The notes: generated by a model from the sequence alone, not told the origin. A DNA stretch of 64,000 nucleotides from Variovorax sp. PCZ-1 (GCF_018413605.1 NZ_JAHCDN010000002.1:186001-250000), one strand, 5' to 3'; shown: positions 54,583 through 63,279, counted from the stretch's first letter. Program-made: numbers and translations.

Positions 54583-55668
54583 GCCACCAACGAACAGATT
54601 CTCGATGCGCTCAAAAGCGTGATTGATCCCAATACTGGCAAAGATTTTGTTGCCAGTAAATCCATCAAAAACTTGCAGGTGACAGACGGCGATCTAGCCT
54701 TTGATGTTGAGCTGGGCTACCCCGCCAAGAGCCAGATTCCTGCGTTTCGCAAAGCTTTGATCGCAGCGGCCAAGGGCGTGGCTGGCGTGGATAACGTTTC
54801 TTGCAACGTGACCACAAAAATAGTTGCGCATGCAGCGCAGCGTGGCGTGGCGCTCATGCCCACAGTGAAAAACATCGTGGCCGTGGCTTCCGGCAAAGGC
54901 GGCGTGGGCAAGAGCACCACCACGGTGAACCTAGCGCTTGCGCTGGCTGCCGAGGGCGCGCGCGTGGGTATTTTGGATGCGGATATCTATGGCCCCAGCC
55001 AGCCGATGATGATGGGCATCGAGGGCCGCCCCGAGAGTGAAGACGGCAAGACCATGGAGCCGATGGAAAACTACGGCGTGCAGGTGATGAGCATTGGTTT
55101 CCTCGTGAATCAAGACGAAGCCATGATCTGGCGCGGCCCCATGGCTACGCAGGCGCTGGAGCAACTGATTCGCCAGACGAATTGGAAAGACCTAGATTAT
55201 TTGATCGTGGACATGCCACCTGGCACAGGTGATATCCAACTGACCTTGAGCCAACGCGTGCCCATGACAGGCGCAGTAATCGTCACCACGCCGCAAGATA
55301 TTGCTTTGCTCGATGCGAAAAAAGGCGTAGCGATGTTTGAAAAAGTCGGCGTGCCGATTTTGGGCGTGGTCGAAAACATGTCCGTCCACGTCTGCGAAAA
55401 ATGCGGCCACACCGAGCATATCTTTGGCGAAGACGGCGGTAAACGTTATGCAGCAGAGAAGGGTATTGATTACCTTGGTGCACTGCCGCTGAACCTTAGC
55501 ATTCGCGTGAACGCAGACAGCGGCCGGCCGACGATGGTGACTGATCCTGACGGCGAAATCGCTGGTATTTACAAAGCAGTTGCTCGCCAAGTAGCCATCA
55601 AAATTGCTGCAAAGGCTAAAGATTTCTCATCGAAGTTTCCTTCAATCAAGATCAGTAAAGACACCTGA
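54580..55668 (+). CDS. apbC: Mrp/ApbC family Fe-S cluster carrier ATPase
   Basis: The protein has 362 residues. It carries [4Fe-4S] clusters to target proteins. An N-terminal MIP18/DUF59-like domain (~1-80) is followed by the deviant Walker A GKGGVGKSTTTVNLA (~104-118), DADIYGPSQPMMMG, WRGPMATQALEQL, DYLIVDMPPGTGDIQL, and the CxxC pair CEKCGH that holds the bridging cluster. Length and order are typical of bacterial ApbC. The gene has a partial repeat at its start and a full copy beginning at its stop codon, in opposite orientations. Confidence 0.95.
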   Translation: MATNEQILDALKSVIDPNTGKDFVASKSIKNLQVTDGDLAFDVELGYPAKSQIPAFRKALIAAAKGVAGVDNVSCNVTTKIVAHAAQRGVALMPTVKNIVAVASGKGGVGKSTTTVNLALALAAEGARVGILDADIYGPSQPMMMGIEGRPESEDGKTMEPMENYGVQVMSIGFLVNQDEAMIWRGPMATQALEQLIRQTNWKDLDYLIVDMPPGTGDIQLTLSQRVPMTGAVIVTTPQDIALLDAKKGVAMFEKVGVPILGVVENMSVHVCEKCGHTEHIFGEDGGKRYAAEKGIDYLGALPLNLSIRVNADSGRPTMVTDPDGEIAGIYKAVARQVAIKIAAKAKDFSSKFPSIKISKDT

Positions 55669-55731
55669 TTTTTAAGCCTTTTTGCCATGTAGCCGGCATC
55701 TAGACTGCGCTAAATGCTATCTAATTTATAG
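55666..55731 (-). repeat. 66-bp interspersed repeat, copy 16 (begins at the apbC stop codon)
   Basis: TGATTTTTAAGCCTTTTTGC, CATGTAGCCGGCATCTAGAC, TGCGCTAAATGCTATCTAAT, TTATAG. The first triplet is the apbC stop. The gap 55732-55821 shows nothing else that I can name. Confidence 0.75.
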
Positions 55732-55821
55732 TGAATCTGTGCGCTTTGAAACGCTCATGAAGGCCAATTTCATCGATGCATCATCGCGGCTGATTCGACG
55801 TGAGGCAGCTTGACGAGGCGC

Positions 55822-56703
55822 CTAGTCGTTCAGAACAGCCGTGCTGTGTGATTGCAGAAACTCTGTCACCATCACACACTGTGCTGGCACATTAAGTGCA
55901 GGGGCGTGACCACAGCCTGCAATTTCTTCTACGCGCAGTAGCCCGAGTCGCCCGGGCCCGCGCGTGTGCATGCTTGCCACCACCGCGCGGCTCACCAAAT
56001 CAGAGCGTTCACCGCGCAGGCAGAGCACAGGAATATCGATGGCATCGTAGTGCTGCCAGATCAAATAATCATTGGGATGTGCCGTGAATTGTTGCACCAT
56101 GGCGGGATCATAGTGCGGCGTGATGCGCCCATCAGGCAAGCGGCGCACCGAGGTTTCTGTGAGGCGCAGCCATTGCGTATCGCTGAGCCAGCCGTAAGGT
56201 TCATACACGGTCTTGAAGAAAGCTTCAAGCTCAGTGACCGTTTCAAAAGCAGGCGGCTGGCCCGCATAGGCACGGATGCGCTCCAGTGCTGCGGGAGCTA
56301 ACTCGGGCGCATTGTCGTTCAGCACCAAGCTACGGATGCGCCCCTTCAACAGCCCTGCTGCGCATACGGTGCCAATCGCACCGCCCATGGAAGTGCCCAC
56401 CCAATCCAGATGATCAATCTGCAATTGATCGAGCAAGCTCTGAGCGATTTGTGCGTAAAAGGAAAGCTGATACTCCTGCGCGGGCAGCGGGCTCCATTGG
56501 CTCAGGCCTCGGCCAATGGTGTCTGGGCAAATCACGCGGTAGCCGGCTTGCACCAGCCAGGCCGCGAGATCATCCATGTCTCGCCCCGTGCGCGCTAGCC
56601 CATGCCAAGCCACGACCACGGGCGCGTCCGCATCGCCCCAGTCCATGAAATGAATTTCGCGCCCTGCGCAGCGCAGGTAGCGTGATTGCATCGATGCGCT
56701 CAT
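55822..56703 (-). CDS. Alpha/beta hydrolase at the end of the LIV-type/PHA depolymerase operon
   Basis: The protein has 293 residues with no signal peptide, so probably cytoplasmic. Motifs: the oxyanion region AWHGLARTG, the nucleophile elbow GTSMGGAIG (Ser ~105), LNDNAPELAP, the acid in CLRGERSDLVS, and the histidine in GCGHAPALN. It starts 4 bases inside the end of the permease gene and is the last gene of the minus-strand run that contains the PHA depolymerase. By context it could cleave hydroxyalkanoate oligomers after import, but carboxylesterases with other substrates look the same at this level. Confidence 0.9.
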   Translation of the reverse strand: MSASMQSRYLRCAGREIHFMDWGDADAPVVVAWHGLARTGRDMDDLAAWLVQAGYRVICPDTIGRGLSQWSPLPAQEYQLSFYAQIAQSLLDQLQIDHLDWVGTSMGGAIGTVCAAGLLKGRIRSLVLNDNAPELAPAALERIRAYAGQPPAFETVTELEAFFKTVYEPYGWLSDTQWLRLTETSVRRLPDGRITPHYDPAMVQQFTAHPNDYLIWQHYDAIDIPVLCLRGERSDLVSRAVVASMHTRGPGRLGLLRVEEIAGCGHAPALNVPAQCVMVTEFLQSHSTAVLND

Positions 56704-57779
56704 GCTTTCAGCTCCTTGGCCGCGCTGCGCTCACGCAAACGCCCGACCACACCCGTGGGGAAGTAATACACCGAGAGCACAAACAAGAGCCCGAGCCAGA
56801 GCAACCAACGATCTGGCGACAGCAAGGCAGACAGCATCGACACACTCGAAGCTGCTTCGCTGCCCAATCGCAAAATATCTTGCAAGTAACTTTGCGCCAC
56901 CAAGAAGATAGCTGAGCCAATCAATGCGCCATAAACCGTGCCCATGCCGCCAATCACCACGATGAGCAACACATCCATCATGATTTCAAATGACAGTGAA
57001 GTATCTGGCCCGTTGTAGCGCAGCCAGAGAGCGAGCATCGCTCCTGCTAGGCAAGCAAACAGCGCTGAGGCAATGCTGGAGATGGTGCGATAGACCACCA
57101 CACGGTAGCCAATGGCTTCGGCGCGAAATTCATTTTCACGAATGGCTTGCAGCACGCGGCCAAAAGGCGAGTTCACAATACGCAGCATAGCCAGCAGCAA
57201 GACCACTGCTACGACGAACAAGAGGTAGTAGCACACGAAGCGCCCATTGATATCCACACCCAGCAAGGGGCTCTCCAGCAACTGAAATCCGGGCGACAAG
57301 ATTTCTGGCACTTTGAAGGTGAGCCCATCTTCACCGCCGGTCACTTCCGAGAGTTGCGAAGCAAGCGTCTGAAAAGCGGCAGCAAATGCCAGTGTGATCA
57401 TGGAGAAGAAAATTGCTCGAACGCGTAGAGAAAAGAGGCCAATTGCGAGTGCCAACACAAAAGACACTGCCAGCGCGCCAGCCAGCCCGATGGCCAATGC
57501 TTGCCAGCTCGCGCCCCAACGCGTCGAAGCAATCGCAATGCCATACGCGCCAATGCCAAAAAACATGGTGTGCGCAAAGCTCACAATGCCGGTGTAGCCC
57601 AGCAGTAAATCAAAGCTGGCTGCCAACACCACAAAGATCAAAATCTTCGCGGCTACATCCATTGCTTTGATGCCTGGAAAGAGGAAGGGCGCAAAAGCCA
57701 AAGCCAAGGTAATAGCAGCCAGTACAACAGCTAACACGCGGCTGCGCGGCAAATCATGAGAGAGAAGTCTGTGCAACAT
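56700..57779 (-). CDS. livM: Branched-chain amino-acid type ABC permease (LivM family)
   Basis: The protein has 359 residues and about ten membrane helices. I start at ATG 57779 (MLHRLLSHDLPRSRVL). The LivM marks are seen in LLLGYTGIVSFAHTMFFGIGAYG and in the cytoplasmic loop LRIVNSPFGRVLQAIRENEFRAEAIGYRV, then GGMGTVYGALIGSAIF. It forms the channel with the LivH partner. The family also moves amides, urea and organic acids, so the name does not fix the substrate. It is 8 bp after the LivH-type gene. Confidence 0.9.
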   Translation of the reverse strand: MLHRLLSHDLPRSRVLAVVLAAITLALAFAPFLFPGIKAMDVAAKILIFVVLAASFDLLLGYTGIVSFAHTMFFGIGAYGIAIASTRWGASWQALAIGLAGALAVSFVLALAIGLFSLRVRAIFFSMITLAFAAAFQTLASQLSEVTGGEDGLTFKVPEILSPGFQLLESPLLGVDINGRFVCYYLLFVVAVVLLLAMLRIVNSPFGRVLQAIRENEFRAEAIGYRVVVYRTISSIASALFACLAGAMLALWLRYNGPDTSLSFEIMMDVLLIVVIGGMGTVYGALIGSAIFLVAQSYLQDILRLGSEAASSVSMLSALLSPDRWLLWLGLLFVLSVYYFPTGVVGRLRERSAAKELKA

Positions 57780-57787
57780 GGTTCGCC

Positions 57788-58780
57788 TTATTTGTTGAGC
57801 GCATACACGCCCTGTGGTCGCCACAGCAAGATGGCCATCATCAACGCAATATTGGAAAACAATGCCAACTTAGGAAATAGAAAGCCGGTGTAATTGGCCA
57901 TCAAGCCCACCAGCAGCGCGCCAATCAGCGCGCCACCGGTAGAACCCAATCCACCGATGATGAGTACGATGAAGATGAGCACGTTGACCTGACTGCCCAT
58001 CTGCGGAATCACGTTTTGTTGATACAGCCCCCACATCACACCGCCTAGGCCAGCCAATGCGCTGCCGATCATGAACACACCGATGAACAAACGCTTAATG
58101 CGATAACCCAAAGCTTCCACCATCTCACGGTCTTGCACACCGGCGCGGATCAGCAGGCCAATCTTGGTACGCGTGAGCGTCCAGATCAGCATTGCAAATA
58201 CCATGAGGCCGACGACGACTGCGATGAGGCGATACTTTTCTACCGCCGCATCGCCCAGCAACACCGTGCCGCGCATGCCCTCGGGTAATGGCAGTGGGAT
58301 TTGCAGCGGCCCCCAGATCACTTTGATGAGCTCTTCGCCAATGATCATGCCGCCCATGGTGATGAGGATTTGCTTCAAGTGATTGCCATACACAGGCCGC
58401 ACGATGAAGCGCTCAAATGCCAGCCCCACCGCGCCCGCCACCAGCATCGCCACGATCATGGCGGGCAACACGGCGAGCATGTTCATCCACAGGCTGCTTG
58501 ATGAGGTGTAGTCGCCCATGCTGCCCAGAACACTGGTAGCCACAAATGCGCCGAGCGCGATGAACACACCATGGCCAAAGTTGAGCACATCCATCAGGCC
58601 AAAAACTAGCGTGAGCCCCGAGGCGATGATGAAGATGATCATGCCCATGGCCAAGCCTGCCACGGTGAGTGTGAGCCAAGTGGAAGGCGAGCCAATGAGC
58701 GGCAAGACCAAGAGCGCCAGCACAGGCACGAGCGCCACGGGCTTCCAATCAAGGTCTTTCAAAGTAGTTTGCATCGTCAT
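57788..58780 (-). CDS. livH: Branched-chain amino-acid type ABC permease (LivH family)
   Basis: The protein has 330 residues and about eight or nine membrane helices. Family marks: IIASGLTLVFGLMDVLNFGHGVFIALGAF, the coupling loop LTRTKIGLLIRAGVQDREMVEALGYRI, and IVLIIGGLGSTGGALIGALLVG. It overlaps the upstream LivF-type ATPase gene by 4 bases. Together with the LivM-type protein it forms the membrane part of the transporter. Confidence 0.9.
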   Translation of the reverse strand: MTMQTTLKDLDWKPVALVPVLALLVLPLIGSPSTWLTLTVAGLAMGMIIFIIASGLTLVFGLMDVLNFGHGVFIALGAFVATSVLGSMGDYTSSSSLWMNMLAVLPAMIVAMLVAGAVGLAFERFIVRPVYGNHLKQILITMGGMIIGEELIKVIWGPLQIPLPLPEGMRGTVLLGDAAVEKYRLIAVVVGLMVFAMLIWTLTRTKIGLLIRAGVQDREMVEALGYRIKRLFIGVFMIGSALAGLGGVMWGLYQQNVIPQMGSQVNVLIFIVLIIGGLGSTGGALIGALLVGLMANYTGFLFPKLALFSNIALMMAILLWRPQGVYALNK

Positions 58781-59502
58781 AGTGCCAGCCCCAGGAGAGA
58801 AGATTGCAGGGCTTCATCATTTGCCAAGGCTTGCATGCTGCCGCTGTGCACAACACGCCCGTTGTCCATCACGGCCACGCTGTCGCCCAAGCGTTTGGCG
58901 AAATTGAAGTTTTGCTCCACCAGCAAAATCGTCACGCCGCTGGCCTTGAGCTGGGCGAATGCAGCAATCATGTTGTTGATGATGGCAGGGGCCAGCCCTT
59001 TGCTCGGCTCATCAATGATCAGCAACTCGCGTGGCTCCACAATGGCGCGGGAGACTGCCAGCATCTGCTTTTGTCCGCCAGAGAGCTTGCCTGCGGGATG
59101 ATTCCAGAATTTTTCTACCGCTGGGAAGAGTGAAAAAATCCATTGCAAACGCTTCTCATCGAGCTGAGTCAAGCGCTTGGCGCTTCGTGCGGCGAGCAGC
59201 ATGTTTTCTTTCACCGTTAAGTCTGCAAAGATGCCCATGCTCTCAGGCACATACGCAATAGAGCGCTGCGCGATCTCAGGCGTACTGCTGCGCGAGATAT
59301 CTTGCCCGGCAAATTGGATGCTGCCTTGTGAGGCTTGCCACAAGCCCATGATGGTGCGCAGCGTGGTGGTCTTGCCCGCACCATTGCGCCCCAGCAGCAT
59401 GGTGAGCCGGCCTTTGGGCACGGCCAAATCCACGCCATGCAGGATGTGATACGCGCCGATATGGGTGTGAACACCACGCAGCTCTAAAAGATTCTCGCTC
59501 AT
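58777..59502 (-). CDS. livF: Branched-chain amino-acid type ABC ATPase (LivF family)
   Basis: The protein has 241 residues. Walker A LGRNGAGKTTTLRTIMGL (~37-54), IAYVPESMGIFADLTVKENM, signature LSGGQKQMLAVSRAI, Walker B LLIIDEPSKGLAPAI, and H-loop LVEQNF. The pattern YVPE...GIF and the short length mark the LivF branch. It overlaps both neighbours by 4 bases. Confidence 0.93.
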   Translation of the reverse strand: MSENLLELRGVHTHIGAYHILHGVDLAVPKGRLTMLLGRNGAGKTTTLRTIMGLWQASQGSIQFAGQDISRSSTPEIAQRSIAYVPESMGIFADLTVKENMLLAARSAKRLTQLDEKRLQWIFSLFPAVEKFWNHPAGKLSGGQKQMLAVSRAIVEPRELLIIDEPSKGLAPAIINNMIAAFAQLKASGVTILLVEQNFNFAKRLGDSVAVMDNGRVVHSGSMQALANDEALQSSLLGLAL

Positions 59503-60269
59503 GCGGCCTCCTTGGCGATGCCCAGATAGGCCTCTTGCACCACAGGAGAGGCAATCACCTCAGCTGGCTCGCCATCGGCCACCAAGCTGCCGTTGTGTAG
59601 CACGATGATGCGATCCGCGAGCTCGCGCACCACATCCATTTTGTGCTCCACCAGCAAAATCGTTTTGCTTTTATCGGCCTTGAGTTGACGAATCAAATTC
59701 AGAATCACGGGCGCTTCGGCTGCATTCATACCTGCAGTGGGTTCGTCAAACATATACACCTGCGGATCAAGCGCCATCAGCAAAGCCACCTCTAGCTTGC
59801 GCTGATCGCCATGCGGCAAGCTGGCGACTGTGTCGTTACGGCGCTGATCGAGCGCCACTGTGTCAAGAATCGCCATCGCTCTGTTCGTCAGTGCAGCATG
59901 ATCACTCCAAATGCTCCACAGATTCAGGCCACGGCGATGCTTGCCCTCAGCAACAGCTTGCACTGCTAACCGCACATTCTCCAGAACCGAGAGGCGAGGA
60001 AATAAATTCGTGAGCTGAAAAGCGCGCCCCAAGCCTGCGCGCGTGCGCTGCGAGGTGCTGAGGCCTGATAGATCGCGCCCACCCAAATGCACACTCCCTG
60101 CGCTGGCGGCAATCTGCCCAGAGATCAAATTGAAGTAGGTCGTCTTGCCTGCGCCGTTGGGGCCAACAATGGCCGTCAACGTGCCCGGCTGGAACACGCA
60201 ACTGACCGCATTCACGGCCACATGCCCCCCAAATCGAACCGTCAGTTCTCGTGTTTCCAGTGCGCTCAT
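59499..60269 (-). CDS. livG: Branched-chain amino-acid type ABC ATPase (LivG family)
   Basis: The protein has 256 residues. Walker A GPNGAGKTTYFNLISG (~36-51), LGRAFQLTNLFPRLSVLENV, Walker B VYMFDEPTAGMNAAE, and LLVEHKMDVV with VIASPVVQEAYLG at the end, as in LivG. The signature is SLPHGDQRKLEVALLMA, a mild departure from LSGG-type that is common in LivG. It is 19 bp after the PHA depolymerase gene and overlaps livF by 4 bases. Confidence 0.93.
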   Translation of the reverse strand: MSALETRELTVRFGGHVAVNAVSCVFQPGTLTAIVGPNGAGKTTYFNLISGQIAASAGSVHLGGRDLSGLSTSQRTRAGLGRAFQLTNLFPRLSVLENVRLAVQAVAEGKHRRGLNLWSIWSDHAALTNRAMAILDTVALDQRRNDTVASLPHGDQRKLEVALLMALDPQVYMFDEPTAGMNAAEAPVILNLIRQLKADKSKTILLVEHKMDVVRELADRIIVLHNGSLVADGEPAEVIASPVVQEAYLGIAKEAA

Positions 60270-60288
60270 GTGTCAATCAAAGAAGATA

Positions 60289-61794
60289 TCAAGGGCAGGT
60301 GCCAATGACGTAATAGTTAGAACCCGTCTTCTTGAGTGTGTTGCTCACGAAGATGTTGTACAAGCCCATGCTTTGGCCAGAGCCATTGGCATAGGTCAAA
60401 CCTAAATAGACATAGGCCCGCCCAGCCAACACATGCGAATAATTGCTCGCTGTGTAGCAAGTGGCTGGCGTAGCTCCTAGTGTCGTGCCAGAAGCTGCGG
60501 CAGAGGTTGCACCTTCCACGCCATTGGCATCTGCAGCGCGCACGGTCCATTGATAAGTCGTGGCCGCTGTTAAGCCGTTGTCGGTATAGTTCAGCGCATT
60601 CACACCCAGTGCGTTGACCTTGTTGCTGTTGCGATAAACGTTGTAACTCGCTGCGCCAGACACAGCATTCCAACTGATCTTCATGCTGGTGGTGGCAGCA
60701 TTGGATGTGAGCACGCCAGTGGGTGCAGCGAGCGTGGTCGTGCCACCACCGCCACTGCCGGATGACACGCGATCGACCATGGCTTTGAGCGCTGTGACTT
60801 GCGTGCCGGCCTTCTGTGCGAAATTGCTGCCATACCAGCCGATCCAATCCCAGCAAGCATTGGGGTTGGGCAGGGAGCCGCTAGCGGCCGTGCTGCGGCT
60901 GATGCTATCGACCTTGGTTTGCGGGAACAGCACGATCACGCTGTTGGTGTCTGCCCAGCGGGTGTAGCCGGTGTTTTTGATGTATTTGTCGCCGATATCG
61001 CTATAGCTTTGTTTGCAGCCATGCAAAGCCACATGCAGTTTGCATTGGCTACCGCTGGCGCAATTGGCGGGCACATAGAGCCAGCCTGTCGAGGCCATGC
61101 CGGGGTTGCTGGTGAACTGCGATTGATTGAACTGAATATAGTTACCAGCTGCCGGTGCGTTGTTGCGTGGATTCAATGCGCCATAGAAATGTGTGAGCAC
61201 TTCTTTTGCGCCATCGTAGCCGCAGTTGCTGATGTAGGGCGATGCTGTTGTCGAACAGGTGTTATTGCCTGTTCCATCAAAGTCTGTAGGAAAAACATGC
61301 GCTGTACTGCTGCGCTTGATGTATTTCAGATTGCTGGCTGCCACGCCATTATTGCTGTATTGCGTTTGCAGCGCATTCATCGGATTAGGGCCCACGGTGG
61401 TGTCGCTGTTGCCCACAAACATGAAGATTTTTTGGCCAGCCACATTGGCGCGGTTGTCAATCTGCACACTGCTCCAACTGTCGATGGTGTTTTGCATGTT
61501 CGTCAGCATCGTGGCAGAGATCGTGGCGTTGTTCATGCAAGCGGTGTAGTTGCTTTGCCCGGCGCACATGTAGGGGCCGCCCGCAAACACGCCAATGCCT
61601 TTGAACACCGATGAATGCGCCATGCCCAATTGATTGGCCATGAAGCCGCCCGCCGATAAGCCCGATACCGTGATATTGGTTTTATCGATGTTGTAAGCGC
61701 CGAGATTGGCTTGCGCTTGGGCTGCGCCTGAAAACGCCAAGCTGATGACGGCTGCGCTCGCAGCAAGCCTCAGCTTCTTCCAAGATGAATCCAT
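60289..61794 (-). CDS. Extracellular polyhydroxyalkanoate depolymerase
   Basis: The protein has 501 residues. A Sec signal peptide (~1-27) ends AAQAQA. The catalytic domain has the lipase box GLSAGGF (Ser ~47) close to the N-terminus and CKLHVALHGCKQSY, typical of secreted PHB depolymerases. A fibronectin type III linker (~350-435) and a C-terminal Tyr/Gly-rich domain (~455-501) with two cysteines follow; the latter probably binds the polymer surface. It cleaves poly(3-hydroxybutyrate) or a related polyester to oligomers outside the cell. AGGAGA lies before ATG. It is placed between a binding-protein gene and LivG, so export of the enzyme and import of products seem linked. Confidence 0.9.
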   Translation of the reverse strand: MDSSWKKLRLAASAAVISLAFSGAAQAQANLGAYNIDKTNITVSGLSAGGFMANQLGMAHSSVFKGIGVFAGGPYMCAGQSNYTACMNNATISATMLTNMQNTIDSWSSVQIDNRANVAGQKIFMFVGNSDTTVGPNPMNALQTQYSNNGVAASNLKYIKRSSTAHVFPTDFDGTGNNTCSTTASPYISNCGYDGAKEVLTHFYGALNPRNNAPAAGNYIQFNQSQFTSNPGMASTGWLYVPANCASGSQCKLHVALHGCKQSYSDIGDKYIKNTGYTRWADTNSVIVLFPQTKVDSISRSTAASGSLPNPNACWDWIGWYGSNFAQKAGTQVTALKAMVDRVSSGSGGGGTTTLAAPTGVLTSNAATTSMKISWNAVSGAASYNVYRNSNKVNALGVNALNYTDNGLTAATTYQWTVRAADANGVEGATSAAASGTTLGATPATCYTASNYSHVLAGRAYVYLGLTYANGSGQSMGLYNIFVSNTLKKTGSNYYVIGTCP

Positions 61795-61862
61795 CAGATG
61801 TCTCCTAAAGTTTTGGGTTGAGATGCGCCCCTGTGTGTCCAGGAGTTCCTACACGTCTACCT

Positions 61863-61886
61863 GCAAAAAAGGGGTGGCCACCCCTG
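61863..61886 (-). terminator. Hairpin with T tract between the binding-protein and depolymerase genes
   Basis: On the minus strand, the perfect 14-bp palindrome GGGGTGGCCACCCC is followed directly by TTTTTT. About 50 bases upstream (61932-61945) lies a second palindrome, GAGGCAGCTGCCTC. This is likely a partial terminator or mRNA-stabilising hairpin that keeps binding-protein expression above that of the downstream genes. Confidence 0.6.
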
Positions 61887-61950
61887 TGGGCAAGGCTGCT
61901 GCGCAAGGCTGTAGCAAAACGCCACAGCGAGGCAGCTGCCTCCCAAAACT

Positions 61951-63165
61951 TCAGCGCTTGTTTCGGATCGGCACGTTCATTTCTGCCGCTGGGATTTCAC
62001 GCACCAGTTGCAAATCAGGAATTGCGCCCGGTCTGGCACCTGGTGCCACGCGGAACTGATACATGGATTGCATGGCTTGGTGGTCTTCCTTGCGGAAGGT
62101 CATCGTGCCCTTGGGTGTGTCAAAACTCAAGCCTTCCATGGTGGTTATCAGCTTATCGGTATTGGTATCGCCATTGCTTTTCTTCAGCGCGGCCACCACG
62201 GCGGAGGCAGCTGCAAAGCCACCAGCGGTGAAGAAGTCAGGCGGGCTTTTGAAGCGGCTGTAGTGATTGGTCACGAGCCAGAGGTTGGCGGCGTTTTTCG
62301 GAAAACCGAAGTAATAGTAGGTCGCGCCCTCCATGCCTGGAAAGTTCATATAGGCATTCATCGCCGGCAGGATGTTGCCGCCGGTGGAGATTTCAATGCC
62401 GTAGCGCTTCAAATCCAGATCAGCAATTTTGAAAGGATTGCCAGCACCCGCCCAGATGATCCAAATCACTTTGCGGCCAGGTTCGTTCTTTAGCTTATCG
62501 ATCAAGCGCTGCGCGCCAGCGGTGAAGTCTGTGGTGTTGGTGGGCAGGTATTCTTCATGAACAATTTTTGCTTTTTTGATCGATTCTTTGAAAGCTTTCA
62601 CACCATCGCGGCCAAAGGCGTAATCTTGCGCGAGGGTGGCAATCGTTACGCCCTGCTTATCCAGTGCAGCGGCATTGGCAATCGCATCTTGGCTGCTGTT
62701 GCGGCCCGTGCGGAAGATGTATTTGTTCCACTTGTCGCCTGTGATGGAATCTGCCACAGCTGGCTCGACCAATAAGATTTTTTTGTATTCCTCGGCGACA
62801 GGCAACATAGCGAGCGCTACGCCGGAGGAGGTGGGGCCCACGGCCAAATCCACTTTGTCATCAGAGTAGGCGGTGGCAAGGAGTGATTTGCCCAAATCAG
62901 GCTTGCCTTGATCGTCTTTCTCCACCACCACGAGTTTTTTGCCAGCCACTGTCATGCTGCCGCCTGTGGCGTACTCCAAACCCATTGCGAAGCCTGTAGC
63001 CGTTTGCTTGCCGTAGGCTTCGAGCGGGCCAGTGCGGCTGTAAATCAAGCCGATTTTGATGTCTTTGTTTTGCGCCCAAGCGCTAGAAGTCAATGCGCCG
63101 AGAGCGGCAAAAGTAGCAAGTGCTGCCAAGGCTATGCGGCGCGCCGTAATGGGGCTTCTGTTCAT
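61951..63165 (-). CDS. ABC transporter solute-binding protein (LivK-like, PBP1 fold)
   Basis: The protein has 404 residues from ATG 63165 (MNRSPITARRIALAALATFAALGALTSSAWAQ), with a signal peptide and TTGGAGACAAG upstream. The mature part is of the Leu/Ile/Val-binding type: IKIGLIYSRTGPLEAYGKQTATGFAMGLEYATGG, VGPTSSGVALAMLPVAEEYKKIL, TLAQDYAFGRDGVKAFKESIKKAK and FAAASAVVAALKKSNGDTNTDKL. It is the first gene after the sigma-54 promoter and is followed by the PHA depolymerase gene. The ligand may be an amino acid, or by context a hydroxyalkanoate. Confidence 0.92.
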   Translation of the reverse strand: MNRSPITARRIALAALATFAALGALTSSAWAQNKDIKIGLIYSRTGPLEAYGKQTATGFAMGLEYATGGSMTVAGKKLVVVEKDDQGKPDLGKSLLATAYSDDKVDLAVGPTSSGVALAMLPVAEEYKKILLVEPAVADSITGDKWNKYIFRTGRNSSQDAIANAAALDKQGVTIATLAQDYAFGRDGVKAFKESIKKAKIVHEEYLPTNTTDFTAGAQRLIDKLKNEPGRKVIWIIWAGAGNPFKIADLDLKRYGIEISTGGNILPAMNAYMNFPGMEGATYYYFGFPKNAANLWLVTNHYSRFKSPPDFFTAGGFAAASAVVAALKKSNGDTNTDKLITTMEGLSFDTPKGTMTFRKEDHQAMQSMYQFRVAPGARPGAIPDLQLVREIPAAEMNVPIRNKR

Positions 63166-63203
63166 CTTGTCTCCAATATGGATTGTTGTGATGACCAATA
63201 CAG

Positions 63204-63219
63204 TGCACGCTTCGTGCCA
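63204..63219 (-). promoter_or_regulatory. Sigma-54 (-24/-12) promoter of the binding-protein operon
   Basis: Read on the minus strand: TGGCACGAAGCGTGCA. The GG and GC pairs are spaced as required (TGGCACG-N4-xTGCA), matching the sigma-54 consensus except for one T in the -12 box. Transcription would begin near 63192, about 27 bases before the start codon. The adjacent activator gene supports it. Confidence 0.8.
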
Positions 63220-63279
63220 ATCATTAAGCCTTTGATTTCATTGAATTTTTTCTGAATAATTTCAAATGATGTGTTTTTA

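Noticed and set aside
60799-61614. 271-codon plus-strand open frame opposite the PHA depolymerase gene
   Set aside because: Shadow of the depolymerase coding strand; no ribosome site, odd Ala/Cys/His composition.
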